From positions 1 through 17,142 of the forward strand of contig CAKQPE010000036.1 in assembly GCA_934256695.1 (NCBI GenBank): DNA of 17,142 nucleotides, read 5' to 3'. Source of the stretch: an uncultured Eubacteriales bacterium. Its GTDB lineage: Bacteria > Bacillota > Clostridia > Lachnospirales > Anaerotignaceae. Numbering within the stretch: position 1 is the first letter of the stretch; each line of letters begins with the position of its first letter. The notes under the pieces were generated by a model, which saw only the letters and a list, made by a program, of their open reading frames with translations, made no database searches and was not told the DNA's origin. The translations under genes were made by a program, and so were the position numbers. Below are positions 8,168 to 15,433 of this stretch, in pieces.

Positions 8168-8527
8168 TTAATCCAGCAGCAGTGACCTGTACTTGTCCTC
8201 TTTAAACCCTGGCAAAGCGAAATTATCCCCTATCAATAAAGGTCTTTTTATCAGCATACCGTTTTGGGATAATATCTCAATTTTTTCATCATCTGTCATT
8301 GAATTAAGCTTCTCTTTTAAGTTCATTGATTTATATAAAAGTCCGCTTGTATTAAAAAATTTCTTTATATCAAGACCGCTTTTTTCAATATATTCTCTAA
8401 GCTCCTCTGCCGAAGGTGTTTCTTCAACTATATTTCTTTGTGCGAAATCAATGTTGTTTTCAGTCAGCCATTTCTTTGCCTTCTGGCAAGTTGAGCATTT
8501 GGGATATTCAATAAACAAAATCTTCAT
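8168..8527 (-). CDS. ArsC/Spx-family thioredoxin-fold protein
   Basis: This 119-residue protein belongs to the ArsC/Spx/YffB superfamily of thioredoxin-like proteins. The N-terminus MKILFIEYPKCSTCQKAKKWL carries a CxxC pair at C10 and C13 in the place of the ArsC catalytic cysteine. The segment LIKRPLLI (about 93-100) matches the conserved KRP motif near the active site. Two roles fit: a glutaredoxin-linked reductase, or a redox-sensing regulator that binds RNA polymerase as Spx does. Sequence alone does not separate them, and I see no arsenic resistance genes nearby, so a true arsenate reductase is less likely. The ATG follows AAGGGG, and a near-perfect promoter lies 40 bases upstream. Confidence 0.85.
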   Translation of the reverse strand: MKILFIEYPKCSTCQKAKKWLTENNIDFAQRNIVEETPSAEELREYIEKSGLDIKKFFNTSGLLYKSMNLKEKLNSMTDDEKIEILSQNGMLIKRPLLIGDNFALPGFKEDKYRSLLLD

Positions 8528-8567
8528 TCTTTATACACCCCTTATGCAAAAAATATTCATCTTTTTT

Positions 8568-8596
8568 ATTATAATAAAACATAGTAATAATATCAA
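8568..8596 (-). promoter_or_regulatory. Promoter of the ArsC/Spx-like gene
   Basis: On the minus strand TTGATA (8591-8596), a 17-base spacer and a perfect TATAAT (8568-8573) form one of the best sigma-A matches in the window. It lies 41 bases before the ATG at 8527. Confidence 0.8.
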
Positions 8597-8732
8597 ATAA
8601 TTTTTTTACCTCGGCATACTGCGGCATTATACAAAACCAATGCCAAAAAACATATTTTATTACTTTTTGATAAAAGTTTTGTCAATACTTTTCTGTATGC
8701 TAAAAATATTATATATGCCAAAAAGGTAACCG

Positions 8733-8761
8733 TTTTATTATTTTCTGTTTTGTGTTATAAT
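8733..8761 (+). promoter_or_regulatory. Extended -10 promoter of the CPBP protease gene
   Basis: A perfect TATAAT at 8756-8761 is preceded by TGT (8753-8755), giving the extended -10 form TGnTATAAT. The -35 region at the right spacing is weak (TTTTAT, 8733-8738), as is common with extended -10 promoters. The start codon is 38 bases downstream. Confidence 0.65.
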
Positions 8762-8799
8762 TAATTGTTAAATTTTATAAATTTTTAGGAGAATTAAGA

Positions 8800-9726
8800 A
8801 TGAAAAAATTAACTTTCATAGGCTCTCTTGCAGCTCTTTTACTTATTGTAAATATGCTCTTTTCTGAGTTTTATCAGTCGGCGATTATATCACTTCTTCC
8901 ACAAAGCTATCTCTTGTCAGACTTTATTATGGAGGTTTTGATATTTCTTCCGCCACTTATCATAATTTTTATTATACTTATACCCAAAGGCATTAATATT
9001 AAAAAAACATTTCGTCTTAACGATATGGGTGCTTTAAATATAATTCTTATATCAATTATATCCATATTTATACAGCCTGTATTAATGCTTGTTTCCGCAG
9101 TTTCGTCCATGTTTTTTCATAATCAGGCGGCTGATTACCTTGATTCCATTGTAAATATGCCTTCCCTCTCACTTCTTCTTGTCACAGCACTTATTCCTGC
9201 ATTCTTTGAAGAAATGTATTTTAGAGGGCTGATATTTTCAAACTTCAAAAATATGTCTGTCAAAAAAGCCTGTTTCCTTTGCGGGCTGCTTTTCGGTATG
9301 GCACACCTTAACTTCAATCAGTTCAGTTATGCTTTTTTAATGGGAATGGTTTTCTGTTACTTTGTTTATATTACAGATTCGATATTTTCGTCTATGCTGT
9401 GTCATTTTCTTATAAATGGTTTGCAGACTATACTTGCTGTAATGAGTTCAAAATTTATGGCCTATGAATCTATGACAGAAGCAGCCGAGAATACAGTCTT
9501 AACATTTTCGGACCTTATTCCTGTTTTATATCTGACTGCATTAAGTCTTATACCTCTTGCCTTTTTTATGTTTTTGTTTCATAAACATAATATCAGACGG
9601 CTTAAATTAACCGGTTCCGATAAAATCAATACTGAAACTGCTCTTGAAAAAACAGAAGGCATATTTTCTCTGCCTTTAATTATAACAGTAATCATATTTG
9701 TCGCTGTTGCTCTGATGCAGATGTAA
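8800..9726 (+). CDS. CPBP (CAAX/ABI-type) intramembrane metalloprotease
   Basis: This is a 308-residue multi-pass membrane protein with hydrophobic segments at about residues 5-22, 43-62, 79-104, 123-135, 157-170, 174-191, 198-215, 236-257 and 290-307. The glutamate motif EEMYFRG is at 137-143 (E137, E138, R142). The second motif has H169 in GMAHLN, and the third has H202 and N206 in CHFLIN. Together these are the metal-binding residues of the CPBP family, so the protein is probably active. Family members include prenyl-protein proteases, bacteriocin-immunity proteins and processing proteases; the substrate here is unknown. No bacteriocin genes are nearby. The ATG follows AGGAG after 8 bases. 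It is a single-gene unit divergent from the ArsC/Spx-like gene. Confidence 0.9.
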   Translation: MKKLTFIGSLAALLLIVNMLFSEFYQSAIISLLPQSYLLSDFIMEVLIFLPPLIIIFIILIPKGINIKKTFRLNDMGALNIILISIISIFIQPVLMLVSAVSSMFFHNQAADYLDSIVNMPSLSLLLVTALIPAFFEEMYFRGLIFSNFKNMSVKKACFLCGLLFGMAHLNFNQFSYAFLMGMVFCYFVYITDSIFSSMLCHFLINGLQTILAVMSSKFMAYESMTEAAENTVLTFSDLIPVLYLTALSLIPLAFFMFLFHKHNIRRLKLTGSDKINTETALEKTEGIFSLPLIITVIIFVAVALMQM

Positions 9727-9792
9727 AAGTCTAATGCTTGCATGGTATATGGAACGGATTTCCACAGGTCTTAATTTCTTATAAAAATATTT

Positions 9793-9821
9793 TTAGGGTG
9801 TCGACAAAGCCGACACCCTAA
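9793..9821 (-). terminator. Hairpin between the converging CPBP and sipL genes
   Basis: Perfect 11-base arms at 9793-9803 and 9811-9821 (TTAGGGTGTCG/CGACACCCTAA) enclose a 7-base loop. The hairpin lies between the ends of two converging genes, so it could stop transcription from either side. On the minus strand it is followed by AAAAATATTTTT, and on the plus strand there is no T run, so it fits sipL better but is not a classic terminator. The rest of 9727-9907 shows nothing else. Confidence 0.55.
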
Positions 9822-9907
9822 GTCATAATTCATTTCCGACTGCGGATTTTATTCTTTTTATCACTTAATTGCTCTTTTTTTAAAACTACGGAAAAGTTTT
9901 CTCAATA

Positions 9908-11446
9908 TTATACCTTTCTCATAACCAGTATTCTCTTTACATTATGTATATCATCTTCGGTCTCAAACCCGTTTACATCCATTATATCTTCTTTAACGGC
10001 ACAATATTTTTTAGCTATATCCCATAGGGTATCACTTGGCTGAACGGCATATATTATCGCTGCCGGCATATTTATTTCCTCTGCATTTTCTTCTTTTTCT
10101 ATATCCGAAAGCACATTAACTCTGTTCACACGGTATGCTTCCATATCAATTACAGGGCTTACACTTATTTCTATCTCACTGTCGTTAAGTATATTAAATC
10201 CAACCGAATCTATATATGCCTTTGCTAATATATCATCTTTTTCCAAAAGCGAGTTTATTTCCACCTCCTGATGAAAAGGTATAAATGTCTTAACCGAATA
10301 CACCGGTCTTAAATCATCATTTGCTATGTATATAACCGTTACGTTCACTATTCCCTCTGCTGCCGCAACACCATTTTGTGCATAAACACTGTCAAGAACC
10401 ACATCTGCATCAGCCGAGACTATCTGCATAATTTCCGCACCGTTTGTACGGCTTGCCATGGCTTTTAAATTAAACCGTGCTTTATTTCTTCCTGCCGATT
10501 CCGGCAAATATATTTTTTCAAAACTACACTTGCACGGATATTTAACCGAGTATGCATCTGTAACATATGTTATTTTCTCGTCCTCAAATATATCCGTAAC
10601 TTCATTTAAAACAGCATCTATGTCTATTATACGTTTTTCTCCGTTGCTGTCCTGAAAAACCTCTGCTTTCATACTCAATACATTTACGCTGCTTTTGCCA
10701 TACATTCCGCCTGTTACAAAATCGTTGTCAATATTCTCCTCAAATGGCAGTTCAAAACGCATAGATTCAATATTCTTTTTTTCTCCCGTAAGGTATATAA
10801 TATCCACACATATTTTACCCGTTATACGGTATCCTCCGCCCAGTGCTTTTGTATCAACATCATTAATATTACTGAATTTTGCAAGTATTTCATCTGCCTC
10901 ACCTTTGGAAGAAGGCAGTGAAAATGTTTCATGTATATCAAACTCATTTTTATTCTGATAAACATGATTTCTTGCTGTACTGTTTTTTGAAAGAAACTGC
11001 ACAAAATCTTTTTCTTCGGGTATTACCGATACAACCTCAGGTGATGCATATATATCAGCCTGTATCGTTATAACAACTCTTACAGACACCTTGCGTTCAT
11101 TTATTTTTCTAAACTCACTTCTGTCCAAAACAGCTTTGACCATAACACAGCTGCCTTTGTCCAATCCTTCTACATTCATTATATCCTCAAAATTGACCAC
11201 ATTTTCCGCCGATGCTACTGCTTTATCGCTGTTTTTTGATATGTAAATAAAATTTTCGTTTATTATTCCTTTAAAATTTATTCTTCCGTCCGATACATTA
11301 TAAAAAGTTATTGCCGGCACGGCACAGTCATATATAATTTCTTTAATATCCGGCTGAGAATCGGATATTATTATTTCACTCTCGGACGTAACCTGCATTG
11401 AAATTTTATTGCTTATAAACTCTGTCCTTATAAGTTTCTGCTCCAT
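9908..11446 (-). CDS. sipL: SipL-like SPOCS (DUF3794)/LysM spore coat protein
   Basis: It resembles SipL of Clostridioides difficile, a mother-cell protein that binds the coat ATPase SpoIVA and is needed to encase the forespore. The length (512 residues) is close to that of SipL. Three repeats of the DUF3794 type can be seen at roughly residues 35-130, 185-265 and 315-405, with recurring segments such as VKAVLDRSEF, ITGKICVDIIYL and EGIVNVTVIYI. A LysM domain closes the protein (about 465-511, YAVQPSDTLWDIAKKY). There is no signal peptide, as expected for a cytosolic mother-cell protein. It starts with ATG after AGGAG. Isoleucine codons at its 3' end are ATA, unlike those of the neighbouring transporter genes. 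I could not find a convincing sigma-E promoter by eye. Confidence 0.87.
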   Translation of the reverse strand: MEQKLIRTEFISNKISMQVTSESEIIISDSQPDIKEIIYDCAVPAITFYNVSDGRINFKGIINENFIYISKNSDKAVASAENVVNFEDIMNVEGLDKGSCVMVKAVLDRSEFRKINERKVSVRVVITIQADIYASPEVVSVIPEEKDFVQFLSKNSTARNHVYQNKNEFDIHETFSLPSSKGEADEILAKFSNINDVDTKALGGGYRITGKICVDIIYLTGEKKNIESMRFELPFEENIDNDFVTGGMYGKSSVNVLSMKAEVFQDSNGEKRIIDIDAVLNEVTDIFEDEKITYVTDAYSVKYPCKCSFEKIYLPESAGRNKARFNLKAMASRTNGAEIMQIVSADADVVLDSVYAQNGVAAAEGIVNVTVIYIANDDLRPVYSVKTFIPFHQEVEINSLLEKDDILAKAYIDSVGFNILNDSEIEISVSPVIDMEAYRVNRVNVLSDIEKEENAEEINMPAAIIYAVQPSDTLWDIAKKYCAVKEDIMDVNGFETEDDIHNVKRILVMRKV

Positions 11447-11522
11447 TTTTTTCTCCTTTTCTGCATATAAATTTCTTCTAAAAAATATATATTACACAGC
11501 AAAAGAAAAAATACCTATGTCA

Positions 11523-11545
11523 TTGGTGTTTTGAGCAAAACCCAA
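11523..11545. repeat. Imperfect inverted repeat upstream of sipL
   Basis: TTGG-t-GTTTTG (11523-11533) pairs with CAAAAC-CCAA (11536-11545), with one bulged T and a 2-base centre. It lies 77 bases before the sipL ATG, between it and the dctM terminator. It could be a regulator-binding site or chance in AT-rich DNA. Confidence 0.35.
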
Positions 11546-11560
11546 AGAATTTAAACATAC

Positions 11561-11591
11561 AAAAAGCCCACGGTTTTATGCCGTGGGCTTT
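11561..11591 (-). terminator. Intrinsic terminator after dctM
   Basis: Perfect 11-base arms at 11563-11573 (AAAGCCCACGG) and 11581-11591 (CCGTGGGCTTT) flank a 7-base loop. On the minus strand the GC-rich stem is followed by a T run. It lies 22 bases after the dctM stop and ends the dctQM unit. Confidence 0.92.
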
Positions 11592-11613
11592 AATCTCGTT
11601 TATCTTACTTAAA

Positions 11614-12903
11614 TTATGCTGTAAGACCCATAATCTTAGGTACAGTCATAGAGATTGCTGGGATGTATGTAATTACGAACAGAGCTATAATGTTTGCAAT
11701 AAGGAGCCAGATAATAGCTTTTGTAATCTGTTCGATAGAAATCTTAGCAATACCACAACCAACGAAAAGGTTAACACCAAGAGGAGGTGTTGACATACCG
11801 ATGGCAAGGTTAACTACCATGATGATACCGAAGTGAACAGGGTTAACACCAAGCTGTGTTACGATTGGTAAGAAGATTGGTGTAAGGATGATGATAGCTG
11901 CTGTTGTTTCCATAAGACAACCAACAATAAGAAGCATGATGTTGATAAGAAGAAGGATAACAATCTTGCTTGAGCTGATACCAAGCATTGCAGCTGCAAT
12001 AACGTCAGGAATACGAGCAGATGTAAGAATCCAACCGAAACCTGAAGCTGATGCGATAATCATCATAACCATGGCTGTTGATTTACCTGCTGCCATGAAA
12101 AGTGCAGGGATTTTGGTGATTTTAAGTTCTCTGTGAATAACAAGACCAACTAAGAAACCGTAAATAACGGCAACTGCGGCTGCTTCTGTCGGTGTGAATA
12201 TACCACCGTAGATACCACCAAGGATAATAACAGGCATTAATAATGCCCAGAAAGCTTTGATAAATTCTTTTCCTACGTTAACAATAGAGAATTTCTGTTT
12301 TACAGCAAGGCCGTAACCGTTTTTCTTAGCTGTTATGAATGTAACAATCATAAGTGCAAGACCAACTAAGATACCAGGGCCGAAACCTGCTGCGAACAAT
12401 GTAGCGATTGAAACAGAACCAACAACACCAAAGTTAACCATTGGGATTGAAGGAGGGATAATAACACCGATAGCACCGGAAACAGCCATAAGAGCTGCTG
12501 CAAATGCTTTGTCATATCCTGCTTTTTCCATTTCAGGAATCATAATACCACCGATAGCTGCAACTGTAGCAGGGCCTGAACCTGAGATAGCAGCGAAGAA
12601 CATACATGTAAGGATAGCTGCCATACCAAGACCGCCAGGGAGCCAGCCAAGGATTGAGTTACAGAAGTTAATAAGTCTTCTTGAAATACCACCTGTTTCC
12701 ATAAGGTTACCTGCAACCATGAAAAGTGGTACGGCAAGTGATGGGAAAGAGTCTGTTGCTGTGAACATTCTCTGTACAACAACTATAAGCGGTGTATTGC
12801 TTCCCATTGTAAGTGCAACAAAGCATGATGTTGTAAGAACTGCCCAAATAGGGAAGCCAAGGATCGCTGTTACAGCGAAAGTTATAAATAAGTATGTAGC
12901 CAT
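11614..12903 (-). CDS. dctM: TRAP transporter large permease DctM
   Basis: This is the main membrane channel of a tripartite ATP-independent periplasmic transporter, which imports carboxylates or similar solutes using an ion (usually sodium) gradient. The 429-residue length is standard. The protein is hydrophobic almost throughout, with about 12 membrane segments and family motifs such as GSGPATVAAIGGIMIPEM and GVIIPPSIPMV in the first half and the related SASGFGWIL and GMSTPPLGVNLFV in the second, reflecting the internal two-fold repeat. Its ATG overlaps the dctQ stop by one base (TAATG), with GGAGG 10 bases upstream, so the two are translationally coupled. Isoleucine codons at its 3' end are ATT/ATC. 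Confidence 0.96.
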   Translation of the reverse strand: MATYLFITFAVTAILGFPIWAVLTTSCFVALTMGSNTPLIVVVQRMFTATDSFPSLAVPLFMVAGNLMETGGISRRLINFCNSILGWLPGGLGMAAILTCMFFAAISGSGPATVAAIGGIMIPEMEKAGYDKAFAAALMAVSGAIGVIIPPSIPMVNFGVVGSVSIATLFAAGFGPGILVGLALMIVTFITAKKNGYGLAVKQKFSIVNVGKEFIKAFWALLMPVIILGGIYGGIFTPTEAAAVAVIYGFLVGLVIHRELKITKIPALFMAAGKSTAMVMMIIASASGFGWILTSARIPDVIAAAMLGISSSKIVILLLINIMLLIVGCLMETTAAIIILTPIFLPIVTQLGVNPVHFGIIMVVNLAIGMSTPPLGVNLFVGCGIAKISIEQITKAIIWLLIANIIALFVITYIPAISMTVPKIMGLTA

Positions 12904-13403
12904 TATTCAGCAGCCTCCTTCTTCTCTTCTGGTTTATTGAAATCTCTTATAGCTTCAATAATATCCTGTACATATCTGATAATGAAGAAAATCATACCAA
13001 CAGGTATAGCTGCATACATATAACCCATAGGGATACGCATAGCAGGTGAAAGCTGATTCTTAGCAAGCTGTGTCTGAACAATCTGGAAACCAAACTTGCA
13101 GATAAAGCAGCAAAGAATTGTACATGCTATCATAACTAATATAGCAAGAGCCTTCTGTGCTTTCTTTGGAAGAAGAAGTGTGAAAGCTTCAACACCGATG
13201 TGTGCTCCGAGTCTTACACCGTAAGCACCGCCGATAAATGATGTCCATACGAGAAGGTATCTTGATAACTCCTCTGACCATGGTAATGAACTTTTTAATA
13301 CATAACGGCAAACAACCTGCCAGAAAATAACGACAGACATTACCGCAAGTGAACCAACGCAAAAATAACCTTCTAAATTGTTTAAAATCTTTTTCACGTT
13401 CAA
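12903..13403 (-). CDS. dctQ: TRAP transporter small permease DctQ
   Basis: This four-helix membrane subunit pairs with DctM. Hydrophobic segments lie at about residues 16-35, 47-62, 84-107 and 126-146. The WSEELSRYLLVW segment (about 42-53) is the most conserved part of the family, and the length (166) is typical. The start is TTG at 13403, 5 bases after GGAGG; a GTG two codons later is possible but lies farther from the ribosome site. It is the first gene of its own dctQM transcript, 376 bases after dctP. Confidence 0.93.
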   Translation of the reverse strand: MNVKKILNNLEGYFCVGSLAVMSVVIFWQVVCRYVLKSSLPWSEELSRYLLVWTSFIGGAYGVRLGAHIGVEAFTLLLPKKAQKALAILVMIACTILCCFICKFGFQIVQTQLAKNQLSPAMRIPMGYMYAAIPVGMIFFIIRYVQDIIEAIRDFNKPEEKKEAAE

Positions 13404-13421
13404 ATGCCCCTCCTAATACTC

Positions 13422-13446
13422 ATTAACGGTTAACCACGCCGTTAAT
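13422..13446 (-). repeat. Inverted repeat in the dctQM leader
   Basis: Perfect 8-base arms ATTAACGG (13422-13429) and CCGTTAAT (13439-13446) enclose a 9-base loop. The hairpin would form at the very 5' end of the dctQM transcript, just before the ribosome site. It may protect the mRNA end or bind a regulator; the role is inferred. Confidence 0.55.
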
Positions 13447-13458
13447 AAGCTTTTCTCT

Positions 13459-13487
13459 AAGATAACTAATAAATAATTGCATGTCAA
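13459..13487 (-). promoter_or_regulatory. Internal promoter for dctQM
   Basis: On the minus strand a perfect -35 box TTGACA (13482-13487) is followed after 17 bases by TATCTT (13459-13464, 4 of 6 matches). It sits after the dctP terminator and 56 bases before the dctQ start. A palindrome AACTCA-AA-TGAGTT at 13498-13511 lies 10 bases upstream of the -35 box, where an activator could bind. Confidence 0.65.
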
Positions 13488-13656
13488 AAAATTGACTAAC
13501 TCAAATGAGTTTCGGATTCCATAGAATCACCTTTAAGAAAAAAGCACACTTCTTTTCTCTTAACTGTAACATATGTTTTTAAACATCATGCCAATCACAC
13601 ACACTGCATAAAAACAAAAAAGAAAAATTAAAAAAAGATTAAAATAAGATATTCTC

Positions 13657-13696
13657 TTAAAAAGCTGCCTGATAATTTATAATTCTCAGGCAGCTT
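13657..13696 (-). terminator. Terminator after dctP
   Basis: Perfect 11-base arms AAGCTGCCTGA (13662-13672) and TCAGGCAGCTT (13686-13696) are followed on the minus strand by five T. It lies 84 bases after the dctP stop. It either ends the dctP transcript or lets only part of it continue into dctQM, a common way to make more binding protein than permease. The remaining parts of 13404-13779 hold no gene. Confidence 0.88.
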
Positions 13697-13779
13697 ACTT
13701 AATACAAGCCTAATTGTTTAAAACAACCAACTTTGTAATACAGTAGTCTTTAATCAATTAAATTCTTGAAAAGTTCAAA

Positions 13780-14865
13780 TTATTTTAATGATGCTAAAAT
13801 GTCTTCAACCTTCTGATAGATTTCAGGTGATACGCAGCCTGTACCTTCTTTTATGTACTGGTCATAAATAGGTGCTGTTGCTTCCTGGAAAGGAGCCTTG
13901 TCTGGTTCATTAGCTTCCATTCCGTCGTTTGTAAGTTCTTCAAGACCGCTTACATTCTGCTCATCAATCTGTTCTCTCTGGTAAGGAGCTGCTTCTGTAG
14001 CTGCTTCCTGGATAGCTGTCTGATACTCTTCAGGTAAAGCTTCATAGTAATCTTTAGCTATAAATACAGGTGTTGGGCTAAAGATATGTCCTGTCATAGA
14101 GATGTATTTCTGAACTTCCTGGAATTTGTTTGTAGCAACGATAGGCACTGGGTTTTCTTCAGCGTCGATTGTTCCCTGCTGTAAAGCAGTGAAAACGTCG
14201 CCCATAGCCATAGGTGTAGGGTCAGCTCCCATTATCTGGAATGCTGCCATATGCATCTGATTTTCCATTGTTCTGATCTTGATACCCTTTAAGTCATCAG
14301 GTACTGTAATAGGTCTTACGTTGTTTGTTACGTTTCTGAAACCGTTTTCAAACCAAGCAAGTCCAACAAGGCCCTGATCGTCTACAGAGTGAAGAATTTC
14401 CTGTCCAACTTCGCTGTCAAGAACGGCTCTTGCCTGCTCTGTTGTTTCGAAAATGAATGGAAGGTCAAATACGAGGAATGAATCTGTGAATCCTGCAAGA
14501 GGAGCTGTAGATGTACATGTCATCTGGAGAGAACCTAACTGAAGTCCTTCAAGGAGGTCTCTTTCGCTACCAAGCTGTGAGTTGCCGAAAACATCGAGCT
14601 TAACCGCACCGTCTGTTTTTTCGCTTACAAGTTCACCGATTTTGTTCATACCTAAGTTGTAAGGATGTGTTTCAGGTGTAGATGTACCTGCGATCATTTC
14701 ATATTCTGCATCGCCTGTAGCTGCTGTTGAGCCTGTAGCTGCCGAACCTGAAGCTGACGCTGAGCCTGATGATGGTTTTGAAGAAGTACTTCCGCCGCCA
14801 CAACCTGCAAAAACACCTGCACACATAAGTGTAGCCATTGCTATTGCTAAAACTCTCTTTTTCAT
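13780..14865 (-). CDS. dctP: TRAP transporter substrate-binding lipoprotein DctP
   Basis: It captures the solute outside the membrane and hands it to DctQM. The N-terminus is a lipoprotein signal (KKR, a hydrophobic stretch, then the lipobox VFAGC with C22 as the lipidated residue). A Ser/Ala/Gly/Thr-rich linker covers residues 23-52. The DctP fold follows, with LDVFGNSQLGSERDLLEGLQLGSLQM (from 90), NGFRNVTN (174-181), the IKIRTM segment (196-200, whose R198 is in the place of the arginine that binds the ligand carboxylate in this family) and GTIDAEENP (231-239). This suggests a carboxylate ligand, but the exact solute cannot be named. The ATG follows GGAGG after 7 bases. It has its own promoter, a long structured leader and its own terminator. 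Confidence 0.95.
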   Translation of the reverse strand: MKKRVLAIAMATLMCAGVFAGCGGGSTSSKPSSGSASASGSAATGSTAATGDAEYEMIAGTSTPETHPYNLGMNKIGELVSEKTDGAVKLDVFGNSQLGSERDLLEGLQLGSLQMTCTSTAPLAGFTDSFLVFDLPFIFETTEQARAVLDSEVGQEILHSVDDQGLVGLAWFENGFRNVTNNVRPITVPDDLKGIKIRTMENQMHMAAFQIMGADPTPMAMGDVFTALQQGTIDAEENPVPIVATNKFQEVQKYISMTGHIFSPTPVFIAKDYYEALPEEYQTAIQEAATEAAPYQREQIDEQNVSGLEELTNDGMEANEPDKAPFQEATAPIYDQYIKEGTGCVSPEIYQKVEDILASLK

Positions 14866-15127
14866 TTAAAAACCTCCTAAAATTTTTTTACCCTTATTTT
14901 ATGTTGGAAACTTTAAAGCATATCCGGCAGTGTGAACCGTTTCTGCTCTTTAGCAAATAAAGCCGTTTATAATGTGCTGCACTACCCTTAATAATGCAGC
15001 CGAGACGTAACCAGCGTCATAAAAAATTATAAACTGAACTTAATTTGTGTGAGACGTTTCCATAGGTAGTATTTTTTCATTCTGAGCCCTATCTCAGTTT
15101 TATAAATACTACTCACCTCACAAATTT
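14866..15127 (-). ncRNA. Candidate structured 5' leader of dctP
   Basis: The putative dctP mRNA starts near 15127 and runs about 260 bases before the ATG. Right at the 5' end, nested complementary segments can stack into one long hairpin: GTGAG (15115-15111) with CTCAC (15053-15049), GTAGTATTT (15112-15104, partly overlapping the previous arm) with AAATACTAC (15073-15065), and CTGAG (15097-15093) with CTCAG (15086-15082) around the 6-base loop ATAGGG. Further on are GCTGCA/TGCAGC (15000-14995 with 14982-14977) and CTTTA/TAAAG (14962-14958 with 14952-14948), the latter enclosed by CGGC/GCCG (14966-14963 with 14929-14926). I do not recognise a known riboswitch signature or a T-box. The role as a regulatory RNA is inferred from length, position and pairing. 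Confidence 0.5.
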
Positions 15128-15133
15128 ATTCAT

Positions 15134-15162
15134 ATTTTACACTAAATACCCGATATTTGCAA
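15134..15162 (-). promoter_or_regulatory. Promoter of dctP
   Basis: On the minus strand TTGCAA (15157-15162) and TAAAAT (15134-15139) are separated by 17 bases. The predicted start near 15127 falls just at the beginning of the structured leader, which supports both calls. The remaining AT-rich part of the gap (15163-15375) shows no gene. Confidence 0.65.
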
Positions 15163-15375
15163 GTTAAAACTATACAAATTTTTATCATAAATTTTTATAT
15201 TATACGCACCTTGTTTTCAAAAATGTATATTTTTATAAATTTTTATTCAAAATTTTGTTCAAAGATAACTTATGAATTTTATGCATATATTATATAATCC
15301 TTTAGGCACTTCTGTTTATAATTATAATATTACGGTTTAAATTTATAAAGTTTTCTTACAATCTGCCTTTATAAC

Positions 15376-15411
15376 TTGTAAAATCCGTATTCTATGTTAA
15401 AATATAGAATA
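15376..15411 (+). promoter_or_regulatory. Promoter with operator-like palindrome
   Basis: TTGTAA (15376-15381) and TAAAAT (15398-15403) are 16 bases apart, upstream of the 15434 gene. A perfect inverted repeat TATTCTAT/ATAGAATA (15388-15395 and 15404-15411) brackets the -10 box. A protein bound there would block RNA polymerase, so it may be a repressor operator; this is an inference. Confidence 0.55.
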
Positions 15412-15433
15412 TCTTGAATATAAGGAGAAAATT

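Noticed and set aside
8193..8600. Open frame of 135 residues on the plus strand
   Set aside because: It is antisense to the ArsC/Spx-like gene and its promoter, with no ribosome site or family likeness.
11447..11560. Sigma-E promoter for sipL
   Set aside because: CATA-like hexamers exist, but none has a matching -35 box at the right spacing and a full CATAnnnT.
11581..11591. 11-base repeat CCGTGGGCTTT also at 16995-17005
   Set aside because: Identical 11-mers are expected by chance in a window of this size, and one copy is simply a terminator arm.
12335..12940. Open frame of 201 residues on the plus strand
   Set aside because: It lies fully opposite dctM/dctQ, which have clear family motifs; its Pro/Ala/Ile-rich translation is a typical antisense shadow.
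15049..15062. CcpA cre site in the dctP leader (TGGAAACGTCTCAC on the minus strand)
   Set aside because: The left half fits cre, but the right half lacks the required CA at the proper spacing. A carbon-catabolite role is not supported by this alone.
15067..15127. TPP or lysine riboswitch suggested by CTGAGA and by a GTGAGTAGTA-like start
   Set aside because: The other obligatory conserved blocks of these riboswitches are absent in the leader.
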